Source of the DNA: Chloroflexota bacterium
GTDB taxonomy: Bacteria > Chloroflexota > Anaerolineae > Aggregatilineales > UBA2796
Direction of reading: 5' to 3'
NCBI GenBank assembly: GCA_017743585.1
Contig: JAGHYP010000139.1
Span: 1 to 7,272, forward strand
Length of the DNA stretch: 7,272 nucleotides
Made by a program: the position numbers and the translations under genes
The notes under the pieces: generated by a model
The model's database searches: none
What the model was told of the DNA's origin: nothing
Seen by the model: the letters and a program-made list of their open reading frames with translations, nothing else
Part shown: one piece after another, positions 1 through 6,582 of the stretch
Numbering within the stretch: the stretch's first letter is position 1
Layout of the letters: each line of letters opens with the position of its first letter

Positions 1-542
1 GCCATCAGCGGGTCGATCCACTCTATGCAGGCGACCGTTGGCTTATCGGGCAGCGGGCGCGCGCGCTCAGCGATCACCGCCATGTGCGCTCGCAGCGCCG
101 CTACGACCTCAGCGCCGCGCTCAGGGACGCCGAGCGCCTCTGCCACGCGCTGGATATCCATGAACACATCGCCCAGCCGGTTCGGCTCAAGGGAGACGAT
201 TTGCGTCGCTGCTGACCAAGCGCAGACTGCTTGTCGCACATCCGCCAAACTGACCGCGCACACCTCGCATAGCGATTGCGTGATGATCACGTCAGGCTGT
301 AATGCTTGCAAGAGCGCCTCATCCACACGGTAGACCGAGAGCGCTTCGCGCAGCACCTCGCGCACGCGCGCGTTGATCTCTGCGCTGCTGCCGTGCGGAT
401 CGAACCTCGGCGCTGTGCAAACAGGCAAGGTTTTGACTACCTCAGGATAGTCGCACTCGTGCGAGCGACCAACTAACTGCTCCGCCATACCGAGTGCACA
501 TACGATCTCAGTAGCGCTAGGCAGAAGCGAGACAATGCGCAT
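1..542 (-). CDS. BtuF-type cobalamin/Fe3+-siderophore substrate-binding-domain protein (3' part cut by window edge)
   Basis: I translated this by hand from ATG at 542; the frame is open for 180 codons to the left edge, so the C-terminal part is missing. The N-terminus MRIVSLLPSATEIVCALG, then SHECDYP (residues 27-33), a LCEVCAVS segment (91-98) and IEWIDP (173-178) are typical of the COG0614/Peripla_BP_2 family often annotated as cobalamin-binding protein. There is no signal peptide or lipobox: the first strand of the domain starts at residue 2, so the protein is probably cytoplasmic, as in many relatives of this subgroup. It may bind a corrinoid or metal chelate, but no permease or ATPase gene is visible to support uptake. 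A GGAG (minus strand, 553-556) lies 10 nt before the ATG and supports this start. The gene follows the alanyl-tRNA editing gene after 20 nt, so the two are probably co-transcribed. Family assignment is confident; the ligand is not known. Confidence 0.85.
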   Translation of the reverse strand, partial: MRIVSLLPSATEIVCALGMAEQLVGRSHECDYPEVVKTLPVCTAPRFDPHGSSAEINARVREVLREALSVYRVDEALLQALQPDVIITQSLCEVCAVSLADVRQAVCAWSAATQIVSLEPNRLGDVFMDIQRVAEALGVPERGAEVVAALRAHMAVIAERARPLPDKPTVACIEWIDPLM

Positions 543-562
543 CTTTCAGCAACTCCACACTG

Positions 563-1759
563 TTAAGCCAACATCGTCAGCGCCGCGTTGATCGCCGCTT
601 GCACCTGATCTAAGTCTGCGCTGGCGCCGCCGCCTTGCGCCAAGTTCGGTCTGCCGCCGCCGCGACCGCCCAGCTGCTCAAGCGCTTTTTTCAAGAGCGG
701 CAGGACGTCTAGAGGGACATCTGCGCTGCGCGCAAAGATCAGCTGCGCCTTCTCGCCTGCGGCGCCCAGCAGCGCAACCACCCCCGACTCGGCGACCAGC
801 GCTTGTGCCAGCAAGCGCACTTCATCAGCGCTGCGCGCAAAGGCGCGCGCCACAAGCCGATACGCGCCATATGAGCTAGCGCTCGCCAAGAGCGATGCCG
901 CTTCGTAGGCCGCCAATCGCTCGCGCGCTGCCCGCAGTTCGCTTTGTAACGCACGGTTTTGCTCCTGCAGCCGCGCGACCGCCTCAGGCAGCTCCCAGTA
1001 GCCGACCGTCAGCGCGGCTGTCAGGCGATTGATCACCTCGTTCTTCGCCTGAAAGTCGCGCAAGGCGCGCTCGCCGCACTTGAATTCAAGGCGCGTTGTC
1101 TCGCCGCGCCGCTCCGCCTTGATCACCTTGATGATGCCGATCTCGCCCGTGTGGGCCACGTGCGTGCCGCCACAGGCTGTGATATCGAAGCCGCCAATAT
1201 CTACAACGCGCACTTTGCCATCTATCTCGGGCAGCTTGCGCAGATTGAGCGCCGCCAATTCCTCAGGGGTAGGAAACCAAGCGCGCACAGGGCGATTCTC
1301 AAGCACGATCTGATTGGCGAGCGCCTCAACCGCTTCCAAAGTCTCAGGCGCGATGTTGACGCGATCCACGTCAATGGTCATGCTCGTCTCGCTCATGTGG
1401 ACGCTGAGCGTGCGCGCTCCCGCCACGCGCTCAAGCGCTTGCGACAGCACGTGCTGCCCGCTGTGATGCGCGCGCAGATCGCGCCTGCGCTCGCCGTCCA
1501 CTGCGCCTGTCACGCGCTGCGCCGTCAGTGGCGATTCAAGCACGTGCAACACTGCCCGATCCGACGGTCGCGTCTGCACGTCCAGCACGCGCACGCCGTT
1601 CAGCGTGCCGCGATCCGACGGCTGCCCGCCGCCTTCAGGGTAAAAATACGTGCGATCCAAGACGAGCGCAGGGCGCTGTGCATGCACAGTCACCTCGAGG
1701 ACGTTCGCCTCGAAGTGCAGCGTATAGGCGTCATCGTAGTATAAACGTTCAGTGGTCAT
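563..1759 (-). CDS. alaX: Stand-alone alanyl-tRNA editing protein (AlaX family, with DHHA1 domain)
   Basis: A 398-residue protein resembling the editing half of alanyl-tRNA synthetase without the aminoacylation domain. It should hydrolyse mischarged Ser- or Gly-tRNA(Ala) in the cytoplasm. Residues 34-52 (DRTYFYPEGGGQPSDRG) are the usual AlaX/AlaRS start of the editing region. The zinc ligands are visible as H99-x3-H103 and C196-x3-H200 (CGGTH). Residues 257-287 look like a coiled coil. The C-terminus (about 300-398) is a DHHA1 domain with a glycine-rich GGRGGGRPNLAQGGG at 364-378. This is the long AlaX form. The frame is open upstream to 1816, but ATG 1759 gives the family N-terminus (MTTERLYYDDAY) and the 19 extra residues look like random Arg/Cys-rich translation. 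I see no Shine-Dalgarno sequence before the ATG. The gene lies 81 nt after the E2 gene, so read-through or a separate promoter are both possible. Confidence 0.9.
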   Translation of the reverse strand: MTTERLYYDDAYTLHFEANVLEVTVHAQRPALVLDRTYFYPEGGGQPSDRGTLNGVRVLDVQTRPSDRAVLHVLESPLTAQRVTGAVDGERRRDLRAHHSGQHVLSQALERVAGARTLSVHMSETSMTIDVDRVNIAPETLEAVEALANQIVLENRPVRAWFPTPEELAALNLRKLPEIDGKVRVVDIGGFDITACGGTHVAHTGEIGIIKVIKAERRGETTRLEFKCGERALRDFQAKNEVINRLTAALTVGYWELPEAVARLQEQNRALQSELRAARERLAAYEAASLLASASSYGAYRLVARAFARSADEVRLLAQALVAESGVVALLGAAGEKAQLIFARSADVPLDVLPLLKKALEQLGGRGGGRPNLAQGGGASADLDQVQAAINAALTMLA

Positions 1760-1777
1760 GCTGAGGAGTTTAGCGCA

Positions 1778-1833
1778 GCGGCAGCCGTTTGAGCAAAGCC
1801 TTCTGAGCGAGCGCACCTAGGCCGCGCTGCCGC
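1778..1833. repeat. 8-bp inverted repeat in the E2-alaX gap
   Basis: GCGGCAGC (1778-1785) and GCTGCCGC (1826-1833) are perfect inverted arms separated by 40 nt, lying in the 81-nt gap between the E2 stop and the alaX start. It could fold as a long-loop hairpin that partly separates the two transcripts, but there is no T-tract, so it is not a classic intrinsic terminator. In a GC-rich genome it may also be chance. Confidence 0.25.
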
Positions 1834-1840
1834 AACGCAC

Positions 1841-3130
1841 TCACCAAGCCAGCAGCGAAGGCGTCTGGATCACGTCGCGCAGGTCGCGCAGGAAATGCGC
1901 AGCGTGCGCACCATCTACCACGCGATGATCGGCGCTAAGCGTCATGGTGAGCGTCGGCTTCAAGATCGGCTTGCCTTCGGGGTCAGGCACAAAGCTGCGC
2001 ACTATCCGCCCGACCGCCAGAATGGCCACTTGCGGCGGATTGATGATGGCAGTGAAGCTATCCACGCCGAACATGCCCATGTTGGTGACCGTGAACGTGC
2101 CGCCGCTGACTTGATCAAGCGTCAGCTTGCCCTCGCGCGCCAGCGCCGCTAGACGATCCACTTCCTGCTGAATGGCGTGGAGCGAGAGCTGTTCAGCGCG
2201 ATGGATGATAGGCACGATCAAGCCGTCTTGCAACGCGACCGCCATGCCGATGTTCGCATGCCGCCAGTAGGAGATCTCATCGCCTTCCAAAGTCGCGTTC
2301 AGCGCAGGATTTCTGCCGAGCGCCCAAGCGCAGGCTTTGATCAGCACAGCGGTCACTGAGAGCTTCTCGCCGCGCGCTTTGAGCGTCTCGCGCAGCGCCT
2401 CAACGGCGCTCATATCCACGGTCATGTTGAGGAAGATGTGCGGCGCGCTCTGGAAGCTCTTCTGCAGACGCTGGGCAATGGTGCGGCGCATCCCCTCAAG
2501 GCGCACAACGCGCCGATCGGCTTGCTCAGGAGCGCTGAGCGGCGTCACCACCTGCGCCTCGCCCTCTTTTGGCGGCGTTGCAAGCTCAGAGGCGCGCCGC
2601 GCGAGCGCCGCTTGCACATCTGTGCCTTGCACCCGCCCGCCGCGACCTGTGCCTTGAATTTCCGCTAAGTTGATGCCATGTTCAGCTGCCAGACGGCGCG
2701 CTGCGGGCGTCGCGCGCACTTTGCCGAGCGCCTGTTCCACGTCCCGACGCATGATCTTGCCATCGCGACCGCTGCCTTGCACTGTAGCGAGATCAAGCTG
2801 GTTGCTCTCAGCGATTCGCCGCGCCAAAGGCGTCGCATTCGGCACGTTCTTCGTTGCGGCGATAGGCGCTGCAGCTGCCTCTGCCACCTCATTCGGACGC
2901 AACAGGTAGCAGATGACTTGTGCGACAGGCACGACGTCGCCAGCTTTGTAAAGAATCTGATGGATGACGCCATCTTCAGGCGCTTCGACTTCCATGTTGA
3001 CCTTGTCGGTCGTCACTTCGCAGATCGGATCGCCGCTGCGCACACGGTCGCCTTCGCGCACCAGCCACTGCACGATCTGGCAGCTCTCTAACGTGAAGCC
3101 GAATTTCGGCATGATGATCGGCACAGGCAT
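1841..3130 (-). CDS. pdhC: Dihydrolipoamide acyltransferase (E2) of a 2-oxoacid dehydrogenase complex, with two PSBDs
   Basis: A 429-residue E2 core protein that takes the acyl group from E1 onto its lipoyl arm and transfers it to CoA. Domains in order: one lipoyl domain (about 1-78) with the lipoylated lysine K43 in TTDKVNMEV; a short Ala/Pro linker; two peripheral-subunit-binding domains at 98-135 and 139-176, both with the TPxARR...QGxGRxG...DVxxAL pattern; a second linker (about 177-204); and the catalytic domain (about 205-427) with DHRVVDG at 401-407, giving catalytic H402 and D406. FTVTNMGMFGVDSF is also typical. ATG 3130 starts 3 nt after the E1beta stop, with AGGTGAG (3140-3146) 9 nt upstream inside the end of E1beta, so translation is probably coupled. 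The substrate is most likely pyruvate; acetoin or branched-chain acids cannot be excluded. The double binding domain is the odd feature. Confidence 0.93.
   Translation of the reverse strand: MPVPIIMPKFGFTLESCQIVQWLVREGDRVRSGDPICEVTTDKVNMEVEAPEDGVIHQILYKAGDVVPVAQVICYLLRPNEVAEAAAAPIAATKNVPNATPLARRIAESNQLDLATVQGSGRDGKIMRRDVEQALGKVRATPAARRLAAEHGINLAEIQGTGRGGRVQGTDVQAALARRASELATPPKEGEAQVVTPLSAPEQADRRVVRLEGMRRTIAQRLQKSFQSAPHIFLNMTVDMSAVEALRETLKARGEKLSVTAVLIKACAWALGRNPALNATLEGDEISYWRHANIGMAVALQDGLIVPIIHRAEQLSLHAIQQEVDRLAALAREGKLTLDQVSGGTFTVTNMGMFGVDSFTAIINPPQVAILAVGRIVRSFVPDPEGKPILKPTLTMTLSADHRVVDGAHAAHFLRDLRDVIQTPSLLAW
2603..2839 (-). repeat. Tandem duplication of the peripheral-subunit-binding domain inside E2
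   Basis: Two copies of a 38-residue domain lie 41 residues apart in the E2 protein: copy 1 is coded by 2839-2726 and copy 2 by 2716-2603. By my hand alignment 18 of 38 residues are identical, including the TP, ARR, QG-G-R-G, DV and AL positions. DNA identity is clearly lower than for a recent copy, so the duplication is old or the second copy came from another E2. Confidence 0.8.
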
Positions 3131-3133
3131 GGC

Positions 3134-4129
3134 TCAGTACTCACCTCTCACCAATTTCCGCGCCTCGCGCACAATGCTCTCAACTTGCGGCACTGCGTGA
3201 TATTCCAGCCTGCGGTTATAAGGAATTGGAATATCCAAGCCTGCCAAGCGGCGAATTGGCGCTTCGAGATAGTCGAAGGCTTCGCTGGCGGCGATGCGCG
3301 CCACAACTTCGCCGCCGAAGCCGCCCATCTCAACCGCTTCGTGCACCACGAGCGCGCGCCCTGTCTTTTTGACCGACTCGATGATCGGCGCGTCGTCGAG
3401 CGGCTTGAGCGTGCGCGGATCGATCACTTCCAGCTCAATGCCTTCTTCCGCCAGCTGCTCAGCCGCCTGCAGCGCGCGCCCGACCATCACAGAGGTCGCC
3501 ACTACCGTCAGGTGCGAGCCTTCGCGCACCACCTTGCTCTGCCCAAGTGGCACGATGTATGGCGCTTCAGGCACGTGCCCTTTGGTCTTATAAAGCAGCT
3601 TGTGCTCTACAAAGATGACAGGGTTGTCGTCCAGCACAGCGGCGCGCAATAGACCCTTGGCATCGTATGGCGTGCTGGGCATCACCACCTTGAGACCCGG
3701 CACATGAACAAACCAGTTCTCAAGGCTTTCGCTGTGCTGCGCAGCCGCGCCCGTGCCGCTGCCGCTCGGCATCCGCAGCACCATCGGCACGCTCGCCTTG
3801 CCGCCGAACATGAAGCGCACTTTGGCAGCTTGCAAAACGAGCTGTTCCATGCTGAGCGTGACGAAGTCCATGAACTGAATCTCGCCGATCGGGCGCATCC
3901 CTGTCAGCGCGGCGCCGATGCACGCGCCAGCGATGCCCGCCTCGGAGATCGGCGTGTCAATCACGCGCTCAGGGCCGAATTGTTCAATCAAGCCCGCCGT
4001 CACGCCGAACGCGCCGCCATAGACGCCGATATCCTCGCCGATTAGAAAGACGCGCTCATCTTCTTCCATCAGCTGGCGCAAACATTCGCGCAGCGCCTCA
4101 GCGTAGGTCAGCTCGCGCAGCTCAGGCAT
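3134..4129 (-). CDS. pdhB: 2-oxoacid (pyruvate/acetoin-type) dehydrogenase E1 component, beta subunit
   Basis: A 331-residue E1beta subunit, the usual length. With E1alpha it forms the alpha2beta2 thiamine-diphosphate enzyme that decarboxylates the 2-oxoacid. Visible landmarks: LTYAEALRE near the start, GEDIGVYGGAFGVTAGL (31-47), DTPISEAGIAGACIGAAL with the catalytic glutamate E63 that activates thiamine, IQFMDF (84-89), the QHSESLENWF segment (131-140) with H132, PSTPYDAKGLL, and EVIDPRTLKPLD in the C-terminal transketolase-type domain. I chose ATG 4129, which overlaps the end of E1alpha by 8 nt (4122-4129); the frame could also start at GTG 4135, adding only two residues. The overlap and the 3-nt distance to E2 show tight operon packing. 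Family certain; the exact 2-oxoacid is inferred. Confidence 0.93.
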   Translation of the reverse strand: MPELRELTYAEALRECLRQLMEEDERVFLIGEDIGVYGGAFGVTAGLIEQFGPERVIDTPISEAGIAGACIGAALTGMRPIGEIQFMDFVTLSMEQLVLQAAKVRFMFGGKASVPMVLRMPSGSGTGAAAQHSESLENWFVHVPGLKVVMPSTPYDAKGLLRAAVLDDNPVIFVEHKLLYKTKGHVPEAPYIVPLGQSKVVREGSHLTVVATSVMVGRALQAAEQLAEEGIELEVIDPRTLKPLDDAPIIESVKKTGRALVVHEAVEMGGFGGEVVARIAASEAFDYLEAPIRRLAGLDIPIPYNRRLEYHAVPQVESIVREARKLVRGEY

Positions 4130-5132
4130 ACACACCGCTCATGATATCTGCCACGTCAGGCTCTGGACTCGCCTCGCTGAAGGCGACTGCCGCGTCAATG
4201 ATCGCAACGGCGCGCTCGCGCATTTGCGCCGCCTCAGCCTCGCTGATCAAGCCTGCCGTCAATAGCAGTTGTGAGAAGCGCATGATCGGATCGCGATTCT
4301 CCTGCCAGAAGCGCACTTCTTCGCGGCTGCGATACACCTGCTTATCGCTCTTTGAGTGTCCCTTGTAGCGATACGTCTTGGCTTCCACCAATGTAGCGCC
4401 CTCGCCGCGCCGCGCGCGCGCCGCCGCCTCGCTGACCGCAGCGTAGACCGCCAATACATCGTTGCCGTCCACAGTGACGCCCGGCAGACCGTAGGCAGCT
4501 GCTCGCTGACTGATGTTCTCAATGTTGAATGCCTGCTGAACAGGCATGGACATGGCGTATTGATTGTTCTCGCAAAGGAAGACAATCGGCAGCCGCCAGA
4601 TGGAGGCCATGTTGAGCGCCTCGTGAAACGCGCCCTCGTTGGCGGCGCCATCGCCGAAGATGACGAGGCAAACTTGACTGGTGCGCCGCATCTTGATGCT
4701 CAAGCCAACGCCGACTGCGATCGGCAGCCCGCCTGCCACAATGCCATTCGCGCCGAGATTGTTCGACTCGATATCTGCAATGTGCATACTGCCGCCGCGA
4801 CCGCGACAGTAGCCTGTCTCTTTGCCCATGAACTCCGCCATCATGCGGTTTGGGTCGCTGCCCCAAGCAAGGCAGTGACCGTGTCCGCGATGATGGTTGA
4901 GCAGGTAGTCGCCTTCTTGCATGGCGTTCGCCGCGCCGACCGCCGTCGCCTCTTGACCGATGGAGAGATGCATTGTGCCGTGCACCTTGCCTTGCATATA
5001 GAGCTGCTCAGCGCGCTCTTCGAAAGCGCGGATCAGATGCATCTCTTGGAGCATCGCTTTGAGCGTCTCTGCTCCGAGCGCTTCGATCAGGTCCTGGTGG
5101 CGCTGGATCAGATCTTGTGAGAGCTGCATCAT
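4122..5132 (-). CDS. pdhA: 2-oxoacid (pyruvate/acetoin-type) dehydrogenase E1 component, alpha subunit
   Basis: A 336-residue E1alpha subunit. The thiamine-diphosphate/Mg motif is complete: GDG at 160-162, then ANEGAFHEALNMASIW, closing with CENN at 187-190. Other family marks are HLSIGQEA (55-62), the NHHRGHGH block (79-86), GRGGSMHIAD (111-120), NGIVAGGLPIAVG (129-141) and YRYKGHSKSD (254-263), the last corresponding to the phosphorylatable loop of pyruvate dehydrogenases. The GHS-x-SD form favours pyruvate over acetoin, but the two families overlap and this is not decisive. The first of two adjacent ATGs (5132) is preferred because GAGG (5143-5146) lies 10 nt upstream; the second ATG would have 13 nt. 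It lies 28 nt after gpsA and overlaps E1beta by 8 nt. No E3 gene is present in the window, so the complex must borrow one from elsewhere. Confidence 0.93.
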   Translation of the reverse strand: MMQLSQDLIQRHQDLIEALGAETLKAMLQEMHLIRAFEERAEQLYMQGKVHGTMHLSIGQEATAVGAANAMQEGDYLLNHHRGHGHCLAWGSDPNRMMAEFMGKETGYCRGRGGSMHIADIESNNLGANGIVAGGLPIAVGVGLSIKMRRTSQVCLVIFGDGAANEGAFHEALNMASIWRLPIVFLCENNQYAMSMPVQQAFNIENISQRAAAYGLPGVTVDGNDVLAVYAAVSEAAARARRGEGATLVEAKTYRYKGHSKSDKQVYRSREEVRFWQENRDPIMRFSQLLLTAGLISEAEAAQMRERAVAIIDAAVAFSEASPEPDVADIMSGVYA

Positions 5133-5160
5133 GGCTTGAAATCCTCACAGAATGGGGCGA

Positions 5161-6261
5161 TCAACTGCCTTGCGCGCTTTGATTTTGATGTAACGGCGGC
5201 GCAAACGAAAGCTTGCTGAAAAAACTGCTGAAATCGAAGGCGACCTGCCCGTTGCGCGTCAGGATGCGATGCAGCTCGCGTAGCAGCGGCAGCGCATCCG
5301 CCGCGATTATGCCTTGCGCGATCATATGCTCGATGGCAGGCATGATCGCCAAGACGCACTCCACGCCTTCAATCGTCTCGCCCGGCATCTCCTCGACGGC
5401 GTCGCTGTACGATCTGCCCATGCCGAGCAGGCGGCCCATGCGCGAGTTGCGTCCGCCTTGCGTGGTGACGTATAGATCGCCGGCGCCGGGCAGACTGTAG
5501 ACCGTCTCCAGATTGCCGCCGAGCAATTGGACGAGATAAGCCATCTCTGCCAAGCCTTGCGCGAAGATCGCCGCCGCGTAATTGTGATTTCGAGCGCCTG
5601 CTACGTCCTCAGGCAATGTCTCTAAAATGCCTTGCGCCAAGCCTGTGGCGAGCGCGTAGGAATTCTTGAGCGCCACGCACACTTCCACGCCAATCATATC
5701 CGTTGAAGTCCAGATGTGATAATATGGCGTGCTGAAGATCGCCTGCAGGCGCGGCAGAATCTCGGCGTTGCGCGAGACGAAAACGACAGAGGTGTGACGG
5801 CGCGCCGCCAGTTCACCTGCGATGCTCGGGCCGCCGATAGCGGCGTAATGCACTTGTGCGCGGATTGGTTTAGGCAGGCGCGCTGCCAGCGCATCGGGCA
5901 GCACCATCAGCCTGCCATCAGGCGTGCTTTCTAGGCCCTTGGTCGCCATCAAGATGATCTGTCCGGGCTGTAAGTGCGGCGCGAGCACATCCGCTGCCCA
6001 GCGCACGCCGCGCGAGTTCACGCCCAAGACGACGACCTCAGCGCCGCGCATTGCCTCAGCGATCTCTGTGTGGAAAAACGGCTGCACAGCTTGCGGAATC
6101 GGACGCCCTAGCTTGGGATGAAAGCCCGAAGCCTTGCAACTGCTGATGATTTGCTCATCGAGGTGCGTGCCGACTAAACGCACAGCGTGTCCGTTATCTG
6201 CGGCGGGGAAAGTCAGCGCCGTTCCCATCACGCCCGCGCCAACAATGGTAATTGTGGTCAC
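5161..6261 (-). CDS. gpsA: NAD(P)H-dependent glycerol-3-phosphate dehydrogenase (GpsA-like)
   Basis: A 366-residue cytoplasmic enzyme of the GpsA family, which reduces dihydroxyacetone phosphate to sn-glycerol-3-phosphate for phospholipid synthesis. The N-terminal Rossmann fold starts with IVGAGVMGTAL (6-16). ATKGLES (106-112) and GGPSIAGELA (143-152) match the conserved loops. The catalytic lysine is K199 in CVALKNSYALATGL, followed by LPGAGDLYVTTQGGRNSRMG (257-276) with D262, R271 and N272. It is a little longer than the usual 330-340 residues, and its loops (SIAG for TFA, TTQGGRNS for TCTSPLSRN) differ from textbook GpsA, so it may belong to a divergent subgroup. The start is GTG (6261), because the Rossmann strand begins at residue 3; a weak AAAGG (6271-6275) lies 9 nt upstream. 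As first gene of the operon it is read from the promoter at 6322-6350. Confidence 0.9.
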   Translation of the reverse strand: MTTITIVGAGVMGTALTFPAADNGHAVRLVGTHLDEQIISSCKASGFHPKLGRPIPQAVQPFFHTEIAEAMRGAEVVVLGVNSRGVRWAADVLAPHLQPGQIILMATKGLESTPDGRLMVLPDALAARLPKPIRAQVHYAAIGGPSIAGELAARRHTSVVFVSRNAEILPRLQAIFSTPYYHIWTSTDMIGVEVCVALKNSYALATGLAQGILETLPEDVAGARNHNYAAAIFAQGLAEMAYLVQLLGGNLETVYSLPGAGDLYVTTQGGRNSRMGRLLGMGRSYSDAVEEMPGETIEGVECVLAIMPAIEHMIAQGIIAADALPLLRELHRILTRNGQVAFDFSSFFSKLSFAPPLHQNQSAQGS

Positions 6262-6292
6262 TTCTGCCCGCCTTTATTAATCAATTTTGCAC

Positions 6293-6316
6293 AAACGTGA
6301 GCTTATTTTCACGTTT
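6293..6316. promoter_or_regulatory. Probable operator: perfect 8-bp inverted repeat at the operon transcription start
   Basis: AAACGTGA (6293-6300) and TCACGTTT (6309-6316) are perfect inverted arms with an 8-nt AT-rich spacer. The site covers the predicted transcription start (about 6315) and the first part of the 5' leader of gpsA-pdhABC, the classic position for a repressor that blocks the promoter. The dyad resembles half-sites of several helix-turn-helix families, but the 8-nt spacer does not fit the CRP consensus. Which regulator binds is unknown. Confidence 0.6.
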
Positions 6317-6321
6317 TGCCG

Positions 6322-6350
6322 ATTGTAGGGTGGCGCTGCCGGCTTGTCAA
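6322..6350 (-). promoter_or_regulatory. Sigma70-type promoter of the gpsA-pdhABC operon
   Basis: Read on the minus strand, TTGACA (6350-6345) is a perfect -35 box, followed by exactly 17 nt and TACAAT (6327-6322), a 5/6 match to the -10 box. The predicted start is near 6315, giving a 5' leader of about 54 nt before the GTG of gpsA. It is the only strong promoter I found for the leftward cluster. Confidence 0.75.
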
Positions 6351-6401
6351 GCTGCGCTGAACGCCCCGCTGGAGCCGGCTCGGGTTGTTGCACGGCAAAA
6401 C

Positions 6402-6430
6402 TTGACAGCTTTCTGGAACGCGGCTATAGT
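6402..6430 (+). promoter_or_regulatory. Divergent sigma70-type promoter pointing right
   Basis: TTGACA (6402-6407), a 17-nt spacer and TATAGT (6425-6430, 5/6 match) form a near-consensus promoter on the plus strand. Its -35 box is 51 nt from that of the operon promoter, so the pair is back to back. A perfect palindrome GAGCCGGCTC (6372-6381) lies between them. The predicted start near 6437 is followed by ATG 6460, whose frame stops after 16 codons (TGA 6508-6510); that frame is the one that reopens in the permease remnant at 6583. The promoter therefore probably served the now broken permease gene or its lost upstream partner. Confidence 0.65.
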
Positions 6431-6582
6431 TGGCGCAGCAGCGCAGCGCCTGCACGTTTATGAAAAAGCCATCTTTGTTTCTCATGGCGCCGCGCTTTGA
6501 GCAAAGCTGAGCCTTTCAGGTTTCAGAGGAACAGCACGGCGCGTCTAAGTGTGGCCTCAACGCCCTTAGGCACACAAGCAGA

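Noticed and set aside
959..1744. Long plus-strand open frame (261 codons) opposite alaX
   Set aside because: It lies entirely antisense to a gene with clear zinc-site motifs; the translation is Arg/His/Ala-rich without domain features, typical of the reverse strand of GC-rich coding DNA.
1788..1799. TTTGAGCAAAGC, which also occurs at 6496-6507
   Set aside because: A 12-base match between two intergenic places with short self-complementarity, but flanks differ and no third copy was seen; probably chance.
1760..1816. Upstream extension of the alaX frame by 19 codons
   Set aside because: The extra residues are Arg/Cys-rich and absent from the family pattern, which begins right after ATG 1759.
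4130..4135. GTG start of E1beta two codons upstream
   Set aside because: ATG 4129 is the better initiator and gives the usual N-terminus; the difference is only two residues.
4356..5120. Long plus-strand open frame (254 codons) opposite E1alpha
   Set aside because: Antisense shadow of a well-conserved enzyme; no recognisable motif or ribosome binding site.
6296..6313. CRP/FNR-type binding site (CGTGA-N8-TCACG)
   Set aside because: The spacer between half-sites is 8 nt, while CRP sites have 6; the dyad is kept as an operator of unknown family.
6252..6500. Plus-strand open frame of 82 codons across the divergent promoter region
   Set aside because: It overlaps the gpsA start, both promoters and the operator dyad, has no ribosome binding site and no family resemblance.
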